Below are positions 26,963 through 35,700 of a DNA stretch of 38,788 nucleotides, in pieces. The notes beneath the pieces are model-generated. The model made no database searches. It was not told the DNA's origin and worked only from the letters and a program-made list of their open reading frames with translations. Source of the DNA: Pseudoduganella flava (lineage in GTDB: Bacteria > Pseudomonadota > Gammaproteobacteria > Burkholderiales > Burkholderiaceae_D). The stretch's first letter is position 1. The number at the start of each line of letters is the position of its first letter. The stretch is taken from NCBI RefSeq assembly GCF_007830495.1, contig NZ_VLKW01000021.1, forward strand, positions 1 to 38,788, read 5' to 3'. Both the position numbers and the translations under genes were made by a program.

Positions 26963-28879
26963 ATGAGCAAAGACATCTACCTCGACGGTAACGCCACGAC
27001 GCCCGTCCTGCCCGCGGCACTGCTGGCCGCCATGCAGGCGATGGCCGAGCATTACGGCAATCCCAGCAGCACGCACGCGACCGGCCTGCAAGCGAAGGCA
27101 GTGCTGGACGAAGCACGCGCCCGCGCCCGCCGCCTGCTTGGCGTCGGCCCGGGCCGGCTCGTCTTCAACAGCGGCGCGACGGAAGGCATCCAGACGGCCG
27201 TGCTGTCCGCGCTGTGCGCCGTGCGGGTGGCACGTGCGCAGGGCCAGCGCACCGGCACGCTGCTCGTCTATGGGGCCACCGAACACAAGGCCGTGCCGGA
27301 AAGCCTGGCGCACTGGAACGCGCTGCTGGGGCTGGACCTCACGCTCGTCAAGCTGGCCGTCGGCGAGGATGGCCGGCACGATCTCGACATGCTGCGCCAG
27401 CTGGCACCGGATGCGGCATTCGTCTGCACGATGGCGGCCAACAACGAAACAGGCGTGATTTCCGACCTGGAAGGCATCGCGGCGGCGCTGGCCGGCAGCG
27501 CTGCGCTGTGGATGGTCGACTGCGTGCAGGCGCTCGGCAAGCTGCCGCTCGCGCTGGCCGACACGCGCATCGATTACGCGCCGTTCTCCGGCCACAAGCT
27601 GTACGCGCCGAAAGGCATCGGCATGCTGTACGTGCGCGCCGGCGCGCCGTACACGCCGCTGATCAAGGGCGGCGGCCAGGAAACGGGCGACCGCTCCGGC
27701 ACCGAGAACATGGCCGGCATTGCCGCGCTGGGCGCCGTGCTGGCGGCGCTGGAGGACGGCGGCACGTTCCGCAGCCATGCCGAGCTGACGGCCTTCCGCG
27801 ACCGGCTGGCCGATGCGCTGCGCCAGGCGCTGCCCGGCATCGTCTTCAACGCGCCGTTCGACAAGGCGCTGCCCACGACGATCAATTTCTCCGTACCCGG
27901 CCTGTCCAGCAAGGAGCTGCTGGACCTGTTCGACGCTGCCGGCGTGCGTGTCTCCGCCGGCAGCGCGTGCTCGGCCGCGAAGGCGCAGCCGTCCTATGTG
28001 CTGGATGCGATGGGCTTGCCGCACTGGCGCAGCAGCAGCGCCGTGCGGCTGTCGTTCGGCCCATCGATGGACGAGGCTACCGTCGCCGCAGCCTGTGCGC
28101 GTATTGCCCGCTGCGGCGCAGCACTTGCCACGTCCGGCCAGCCGGACGGCGTCGTGCAGCTGACGGCTGCCGGCAATCATGCGTGGTTGGTGCTGGACCG
28201 CGCCAGCCGCATGGCTGCGGTGATCGACGCAGCGCCCGAGCTGGCCGAGCGCATCGCCGCGCTGACGGCCGGCTTTGAGGTCGCCGCCCGGCTGTCCACC
28301 CGCGATGGCGCGGGCTGGCCGGCGCAGGCCGACTGCCTGTACCTGGGAGAGCAGTGCCTGCGCCGCGTCGTGCTGGAGGACGGCCGAGCCGTCTATCTGC
28401 TGGGCCAGGACGGCGCCGAACCCCGCCATGCGTTCACCGGCGCGGCGGCGCCGGCGCGGCTGCACGGCATCGTGCCGCCCGATACCTTGCTGTGCCCCGG
28501 CAGCGAAGAGCATTGTGTGTTCTGTACCAGCCTGCGCGCACAGGCTGGCCAGGACGCCGGCGCCGACATGCACCTGGACCAGGGAGCGCTGGATGCGTTC
28601 CTGCTTGCCCACCCCCGCGCGCTGCTGGTCGACGTGCGCGAGCCGTGCGAGCATGCGGCGGGCAACCCGTTCGCCGGGGCCGCGAACGTGCCGCTGTCCC
28701 GGCTGGCCGGCTGGGTGCCCGGCTGGCTGGCGCAGCCTGAGCCCGTGCCGCTCGTATTCTTCTGCCGCAGCGGCAACCGCAGCGCCCGCGCGGCAGGCTG
28801 CCTGCGCAGCTTGGGTTATCGCCATGCATATCACCTGGCCGGCGGCGTGGCGCTGGCGGTGCTGCCTCTTGCGGCGTAA
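26963..28879 (+). CDS. Cysteine desulfurase–MBL-remnant–rhodanese fusion protein
   Basis: This is a 638-residue fusion. Residues 1–385 are a class V aminotransferase-fold cysteine desulfurase. The PLP lysine is K212 in FSGHKLYAPKG, the substrate loop is GGGQETGDRSGTEN, and the persulfide cysteine is C336 in SAGSACSAAK. Residues 400–535 resemble a metallo-beta-lactamase-fold persulfide dioxygenase, with NHAWLVLDRASRMAAVIDAAPE at its start. They lack the HxHxDH metal motif and instead show C511, C518 and C521 in CPGSEEHCVFC. Residues 540–638 are a rhodanese with active C601 in CRSGNRSAR. The layout suggests sulfur taken from cysteine and passed along the chain. ATG 26963 has a weak ribosome-binding site. 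It is divergent from the Lrp/AsnC gene and ends in two terminators. Confidence 0.9.
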   Translation: MSKDIYLDGNATTPVLPAALLAAMQAMAEHYGNPSSTHATGLQAKAVLDEARARARRLLGVGPGRLVFNSGATEGIQTAVLSALCAVRVARAQGQRTGTLLVYGATEHKAVPESLAHWNALLGLDLTLVKLAVGEDGRHDLDMLRQLAPDAAFVCTMAANNETGVISDLEGIAAALAGSAALWMVDCVQALGKLPLALADTRIDYAPFSGHKLYAPKGIGMLYVRAGAPYTPLIKGGGQETGDRSGTENMAGIAALGAVLAALEDGGTFRSHAELTAFRDRLADALRQALPGIVFNAPFDKALPTTINFSVPGLSSKELLDLFDAAGVRVSAGSACSAAKAQPSYVLDAMGLPHWRSSSAVRLSFGPSMDEATVAAACARIARCGAALATSGQPDGVVQLTAAGNHAWLVLDRASRMAAVIDAAPELAERIAALTAGFEVAARLSTRDGAGWPAQADCLYLGEQCLRRVVLEDGRAVYLLGQDGAEPRHAFTGAAAPARLHGIVPPDTLLCPGSEEHCVFCTSLRAQAGQDAGADMHLDQGALDAFLLAHPRALLVDVREPCEHAAGNPFAGAANVPLSRLAGWVPGWLAQPEPVPLVFFCRSGNRSARAAGCLRSLGYRHAYHLAGGVALAVLPLAA

Positions 28880-28902
28880 CGTTCGAAACCGTGTTTGCCT
28901 TT

Positions 28903-28931
28903 GCGGCGGCCTGCGGGCCGCCGCTTTTTTT
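28903..28931 (+). terminator. First of two tandem terminators after the desulfurase fusion
   Basis: GCGGCGGCC (28903–28911) pairs with GGCCGCCGC (28916–28924) around TGCG and is followed by seven T residues (28925–28931). It is a strong forward intrinsic terminator. Confidence 0.92.
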
Positions 28932-28932
28932 G

Positions 28933-28962
28933 GCGCTGTTCGGCGAACAGCGCGCTTTTTTT
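28933..28962 (+). terminator. Second tandem terminator
   Basis: GCGCTGTTC (28933–28941) pairs with GAACAGCGC (28945–28953) around GGC. After GC come seven T residues (28956–28962). It stands directly behind the first terminator and 5 bases before the end of the convergent gene, so it insulates that gene from read-through. Confidence 0.9.
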
Positions 28963-28967
28963 GGGCT

Positions 28968-29546
28968 TTACGCGACCTGTGCCGGCCGCACGATCCGCAG
29001 TGACGGCCACCGTGCGCAATACGACGCAGCCTTTGCGTCGAACAGATCGGGGTAGGGCGTGAGCGGATTGGGCGTCAACATGCCCGCGTAAAGCATGTCC
29101 AGCCCGTTGGGGGCGTGGATCGCATCGGGACAAATGCCGACGCAAGTCGCCGGGACGAGGAAACGGTCGATGCCATCGCGCGCGCTCCGTAGTGGCGCAT
29201 ACGGATGGCCGAAGTAGGACTCGTACCAGGTGTGGACCCGCGCTTGATTCGTCACCTCGATGGGCACACCCAGGTCGGCAAGGACCGCATCGACGCGCGC
29301 CTGCACGCCCCTTTCGCCGGCCTCGCTCAGATCGTCCGCATCGAAGTAGAACAGGTCGTAGTCCTTGATGTTTTCCGCCGGTGCGCGGCCGGCCTGCAAG
29401 TTCCAGACGGTCTGGAACAGACACCCCGCCACCAGCCAGCCGTCGGGTAATGCCAGCGCCTCCCAGCGCTCAAGAATGATGCGGTTGTTATCGTTGGCCA
29501 GAACATCGGCCCGGAAGCGAGCTTGCATGGGTTGGAGAGTCCTCAT
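28968..29546 (-). CDS. NTP_transf_6-type nucleotidyltransferase family protein (DUF925)
   Basis: The 192-residue product resembles the PF06042 nucleotidyltransferase-like family. WLVAGCLFQTVWNLQAGR gives the nucleotide-binding loop, and IKDYDLFYFDADDLSE gives the acidic pair. The end, TPYPDLFDAKAASYCARWPSLRI, matches the family's C-terminus. Substrates of this family are not known. ATG 29546 (MRTLQPMQARFRADVL) is my choice. The ATG at 29528 is almost equally good, with GAGG about 10 bases upstream. It is convergent with the desulfurase fusion gene and divergent from the glucan synthase gene. No terminator reading in its own direction is visible. Confidence 0.85.
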   Translation of the reverse strand: MRTLQPMQARFRADVLANDNNRIILERWEALALPDGWLVAGCLFQTVWNLQAGRAPAENIKDYDLFYFDADDLSEAGERGVQARVDAVLADLGVPIEVTNQARVHTWYESYFGHPYAPLRSARDGIDRFLVPATCVGICPDAIHAPNGLDMLYAGMLTPNPLTPYPDLFDAKAASYCARWPSLRIVRPAQVA

Positions 29547-29675
29547 CGGCCTTTTCGCACGACCTGGTACCGGTGTATGCATTGTTTGTTGCAGAGGTGA
29601 ACAAGCAATGGCCCAGTGTAAGGGCTAGTTGCTCTCAACATCAACGGCCATGTGGAGCTATTGACTCTTTGTTAT

Positions 29676-29689
29676 GTTCGCTGGCGAAC
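29676..29689. promoter_or_regulatory. Inverted repeat before the glucan synthase gene
   Basis: GTTCGC-TG-GCGAAC is a perfect 6-bp inverted repeat lying downstream of a TTGACT (29661–29666) and upstream of an A/T-rich CATAATATTT (29708–29717). It may be an operator within the promoter region. The promoter hexamers themselves are not convincing in spacing. Confidence 0.35.
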
Positions 29690-29773
29690 AGTGAGCAGGC
29701 GTGCGACTGCATAATATTTCCGGGAACATACTCTCAGTCGCGGTTTCACCCGCACGCCCGAATCGAGGTTTCC

Positions 29774-32700
29774 TTGAAAGCATTCTTCAGCCCCTGGTCC
29801 GGTGTCAGCGCCGGCTTCCGGGATGCCGCGCCCGCCGCGTCGTCCGATCAGGAACTCCCACTCCGCGGCGAACTCTACAGCGCGCAACAGATGGCCCACC
29901 ACGGCCGCATGCTGGCCCAGGCGCACGCGCTGGGCGGCCAGCGCGGCCCGGATCGCCTGTTGGCGCGCCTGACGAACAACGCCGCACTGCTGCGCCGCAC
30001 CGCCGAGGAGCTGACGGCCGCCGTCAAGGAAGGCCGGCAGATCACGCCCGCTTCCGAATGGCTGCTCGACAACTACTACCTGATCGAAGAGCAGATCCGC
30101 ATCGCCCGGCGCCACCTGCCGAAGGATTACAGCAAGGAGTTGCCGCGCCTGGCCGCTGCCGGCGGCGCCGCGGACGGCACGCCGCGCGTCTACACGCTGG
30201 CGCTGGAAGTGATCGCGCATGGCGACGGCCGGGTGGACCCGGAAAGCCTGTGCCGCTTTGTCGAGGCCTACCAGGAGTTCACGCCGCTGACGCTGGGCGA
30301 GCTGTGGGCGATCCCGATCATGCTGCGCCTTGCGCTGATCGAGAACCTGCGCCGTGTGGCCGCGCGGGTGGCCGAGAACCGCTACGAGCGCGACCTGGCG
30401 AACAGCTGGGCCGACCAGATGGTGGAGATCGCCGACAAGAATCCGTCCGGCCTGATCCTGCTGGTGGCAGACATGGCCCGGTCGAATCCGCCGATCACGA
30501 GCGGCTTCGTGGCCGAGCTGGCGCGCCGGCTGCAGGGCCAGAGCCCCGCGCTGACGCTGGCGCTGACGTGGGTCACCTACCGCCTGGCGGACGTGGGGCA
30601 GACGATCGAGCAGCAGATCCAGGCCGAGATCGGCCAGCAGGCCGCCGAGCAGGTGTCGATCGCCAACACGATCGGCAGCCTGCGCTTCCTCGGCACGATG
30701 GACTGGCAGGAGTTCGTCGAGACGATGAGCACTGTCGAGCGCGTGCTGCGCGCCGACCCGGCCGGCGTCTACGGCGCGATGGATTTCGCCACGCGCGACC
30801 AGTACCGCCACGTGGTCGAGCGGATCGCGCGCGGCTCCAAGCTCACCGAGGAAGAGGTGGCGCGCCAGGCGCTGGAGCTGGCGCGCACGCATGGCACCAG
30901 CGACGACCCGCGCCACGGCCACGTGGGCTTCTACCTCGTCGACCGGGGCGTGCTGCTGCTCGAGAAGAAGGTGGCATTGCGGCGCACGCCGGGCGATGCG
31001 CTGCGCGCGACCGTGCGGGCGGCGCCGCTGACGTCGTACCTGGGTGCGATCGCCGCGTTGTCCTTCATCGCCACCGGGCTGATGGTCGAGCGCGCGTTGC
31101 GCGACGGCGTGGCCGGCTGGGCGCTGACGGTGCTGGCCGTGCTGGGCCTGATGGGCAGCAGCCAGCTGGCGCTGGCGCTGGTGAACTGGGCAGCCACATT
31201 GCTGGCGCGGCCCAGCCCCCTGCCGCGGATGGACTTCAAGGAGGGCATCCCGTCCGACGCGCGCGGCATCGTCGTCGTGCCGTCGCTGCTGTACAGCGCG
31301 GAGAACGTCGACGAGCTGTGCGAGCAGCTGGAAGTGCGCTTCCTCGCCAACCGCGACCCGAACCTGCATTTCTGCCTGCTGTCCGACTTCGCCGATGCGG
31401 CGTCCGAAACGCTGCCGACCGATGGCATGCTGCTCGACCGCGCGCGTCAGCACATCGAGGCGCTGAACCGCAAGTACGAAGCGGAAGACAACCGCACGCC
31501 GTTCCTGCTGCTGCACCGCCCGCGCTTGTGGAACGCCGCCGAGCGCACGTGGATGGGCCATGAACGCAAGCGCGGCAAGCTGGCGGACCTGAACCGCTTC
31601 CTGCGCGGCGGTGCGCAGGACCGCTTCTCGCTGGTGGTCGGCGAAACCGGCCAGCTGCACACCGTGAAATACGTGATCACGCTGGATGCGGATACGCAGC
31701 TGGCGCGCGACTCGGCGCGCCAGTTCATCGCCACGATGAAGCATCCGCTGAACCAGCCGCGCATCGAGGCAAGCCACAACCGCGTGATCGCCGGCTACGG
31801 CATCCTGCAGCCGCGCGTGGCCGTCAGCCTGCCCAGCCCGAACGCATCCCGCTACGAGCGGCTGTGTGGCGGCGAGCCGGGCATCGATCCGTACACGCGC
31901 ACCGTGTCGGACGTCTACCAGGACGTGTTTGCCGAAGGCTCGTTCATCGGCAAGGGCATCTACGACGTCGACGTGTTCGAGCAGGTGCTGGGCGAGCGCT
32001 TCCCGGAAAACCGGATCCTGTCGCACGACCTGCTGGAAGGCTGCTACCTGCGCGCCGGCCTGCTGTCGGACGCCCAGCTCTACGAGCAGTACCCGCAGCG
32101 CTACCGCGACGACGTCAGCCGCCGCCACCGCTGGATTCGCGGCGACTGGCAGCTGGCCGGCTGGCTGTTCGGCCACGTGAAGACGCGCGGCGGCGGGCGC
32201 GAAAAGAATCCGCTGTCGGCACTGTCGCGCTGGAAGCTGTTCGACAACCTGCGCCGCAGCCTCGTCGCCCCAGCGCTGACCGCTTCGCTGCTGTTCGCGT
32301 TCGCGGCGCTGCCGCATCCGTGGTTCTGGACGGCGGCCGTGCTGGCGATCATCTTCCTGCCGTCGCTGGCCGCCGCGCTGTACGACCTGTCGCACAAATC
32401 GCCCGACACGCTGTGGCGCCAGCACATGCCGAACTCGCTGCGGCGCAGCGCGCTGCACTTCGCCCATGGCGTGCTGACGCTCGTGTTCCTGCCGTACGAG
32501 GCGTACTTCAGCCTGGACGCGATCGTGCGCACGCTGTGGCGCATGCTGGTCTCGAAAAAACACCTGCTGCAATGGCGCGCATCGGCGCTGACGCGCTCGA
32601 ACGGCAGCCTGGCCAACAGCTGGCGCACGATGTGGGTGTCGCCGGCGCTGGCGCTGCTGGCCAGCGGCGCGCTGGCCGCGTGGCGCCCGGCGGCGTTCGA

Positions 32701-35700
32701 GGCCGCCGCGCTGTTCCTCGTCGCGTGGTTCGTCGCGCCCGTCGTCGCGTGGTGGATCAGCCGCCCGATCGAGCGGCTGCAGGCGCAGCTCAGTTTCGAC
32801 CAGCGCCAGTTCCTTCACGCGCTGGCGCGCAAGACGTGGGCATGGTTCGATACGTTCGTGGGGCCGGACGACAACTGGCTGCCGCCCGATAACGTGCAGG
32901 AGCATCCCGGCACGGTGATCGCGCACCGCACGTCGCCGACGAATATCGGCATGGCGCTGCTGGCGAACCTGACGGCCTACGACTTCGGCTACGTGACGCT
33001 GGCGCAGGTCATCGGGCGCACCCGCAACACGCTGGCGACGATGGCCGAACTGGAACGCTACCAGGGCCATTTCTACAACTGGTACGACACGCAGTCGAAA
33101 AAGCCGCTGCATCCGATGTACGTCTCGACGGTGGACAGCGGCAACCTGGCCGGCCACCTGCTGACATTGCACGCGGGCCTGATCAACGCGGCGGACGACC
33201 CGATCCTGGGCCCGCAGATCGTCGACGGTCTCGCTACGACCTTGCGCGTGCTGGAGGAAGCGGCGGCGGGTGTCGAAGGCCTGCGCTCCGGCGGGCTCGA
33301 TGCGCTGCGCGAAGCGGTGGCACCGGCGCAGCCGCTATATCCTTCCAGCCTGCCCGAGCTGCACGCGTGGCTGGGCCGCGTGTGCGCGGCGGCGGACGCG
33401 TTCCTGGCCGACCCGGCCCTGGCCAACGATGCCACGGCGCGCATGTGGGCCGCGGCGCTAGCGGCGCAAAGCCGCGCCGCGTTCGACGAGCTGAACCTGC
33501 TGGCGCCATGGGCGGCGGCGGGCACGGGCGGCGTGGTCGATGCGGCACTGCTGAAGATTCCGACCTTGCGCGAGCTGGCGTCCTATCCGCCGGCGGCGGC
33601 CGCGCTGTCCGACGTGACGCCGGACGAACGCGAACGCCGCCAGCAGCTGGGCGTGCTGGTCGAGCAGGGCGCGGCCGTGGCACGCGAGCGCATCGCCGCA
33701 CTGCGGGAGCTCGCGCTGCGGGCGCGCGACTTCGGGCAGATCGACTACAGCTTCCTGTTCAACCGCACCACCAAGCTGCTGGCGATCGGCTACAACGTCA
33801 GCGAGCGCCGGCTCGACGCCAGCTATTACGACCTGCTGGCCTCCGAAGTGCGGCTGGCCAGTTACGTGGCCGTGGCGCAGGGCCAGCTGCCGCAGGAGCA
33901 CTGGTTCGCGCTGGGCCGCCAGCTGTGCATCGTGCACGGCCAGCCCGTGCTGCTGTCGTGGAGCGGCTCGATGTTCGAGTACCTGATGCCGCTCCTGGTG
34001 ATGCCGACCTATCCGAGCACGTTGCTGGACCAGACCTACCATTCGGTGGTGGCGGCGCAGATCGAATACGGGCGCCAGCGCAACGTGCCGTGGGGTGTGT
34101 CCGAGTCCGGCTACACGACGGTGGATGCGGCGATGAACTACCAGTACCGCGCGTTCGGCGTGCCGGGGCTGGGCATGAAACGCGGGCTGGCGGACGACCT
34201 GGTGATCGCGCCGTACGCATCGATGATGGCGCTGATGGTCGAGCCGGAAGCGGCCTGCCAGAACCTGCAGAAAATGGCCGGCATGGGCTTCATGGGGCGC
34301 TACGGTTTCTACGAGGCGGTCGACTACACGCCGGCGCGGCTGCCGCGCGGCCAGCAGTTCGCCGTCGTCAAGTCGTTCATGGTGCACCACCAGGGCATGG
34401 GCCTGCTGTCGCTGTCGTACCTGCTGCACGACCGGCCGATGCAGCGCCGCTTCGAATCGGATCCGATGCTGCAATCGGCGCTGTTGATGCTGCAGGAGCG
34501 CAGCCCGCGCATCGGCGCGTTCTTCTCGGCCAGTTCCGAGCAGGCGGCGGTGCGCACTGCCGCGCAGGAACAGGCGGCGCCGATGCGCGTGCTGTCGCAG
34601 CCGAATACGCCGGTGCCGGAAACCCAGCTGCTGTCGAACGGCCGCTATCACGTGATGGTGACGGCGGCGGGCGGCAGCTCGAGCCGCTGGCGCGACTGCT
34701 CCGTGACGCGCTGGCGTGAAGACACGACGCGCGACAACTGGGGCCAGTTCTGCTACGTGCGCGATGAGGACGGCCACTTCTGGTCGGCCACCTACCAGCC
34801 GACGCTGGCCGAACCGGAACGCTACGAGGTGATCTTCTCCGAGGGCCGCGCCGAGTACCGGCGCAGCGACCGCGGCATCGACCTGTACACGGAGATCGTC
34901 GTGTCGCCGGAAGACGATATCGAGATGCGCCGCATCCGCGTCAACAACAACTCGGGGCGGGTGCGCACGCTGGAACTGACCACGTTTGCCGAAGTGGTGA
35001 TGGCACCCGCCGCCGCGGACGCGGCACACCCGGCGTTCTCGAAGCTGTTCGTGCAGACCGAGATCATCAAGGAAGAGGGCGCGATCCTGTGCACGCGTCG
35101 GCCGCGCGGCAAGGGCGAGCACACGCCATTCATGCTGCACGTGATGACGGTGCACGACGCCCAGGTGGAGGAAGTGTCGTTCGAGACGGACCGCGCGCAC
35201 TTCATCGGTCGCGGCAACACGCCGCGCGCGCCGCGCGCGCTGGTCGAGCCGGGCGCGCTGTCGGGCAGCCACGGTTCCGTGCTCGATCCGATCGTCGCGA
35301 TCCGCTACCGCATCGTGCTGCAGCCGGACCAGGTGGCCACGGTCGACATCGCCACGGGCATGACGGAAACGCGCGAGGCGGCACAGCACCTGATCGACAA
35401 ATACCAGGACCGTCACATGGCCGACCGCGTGTTCGAGCTGGCCTGGACGCACAGCCAGGTCGTGCTGCGCCAGCTGAACGCCAGCGAGGCTGACGGCCAG
35501 CTGTACAGCCGCCTGGCGAATCACGTGATCTATCCGAATGCGGCGCTGCGTGCCGATGCCTCCGTGCTGATCAAGAACCACCGGGGCCAGTCCGGCCTGT
35601 GGCCGTACGCGATCTCCGGCGACCTGCCGATCGTGCTGCTGCAGGTAAAGGATTCGGCGAACCTGGAAGTGGCGCGGCAGATGGTGCAGGCGCACTCGTA

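Noticed and set aside
29573..29773. N-terminal extension of the glucan synthase from ATG 29573
   Set aside because: The 67 extra residues are unlike the family, include many cysteines and read through the promoter region. TTG 29774 has a well-placed GAGG.
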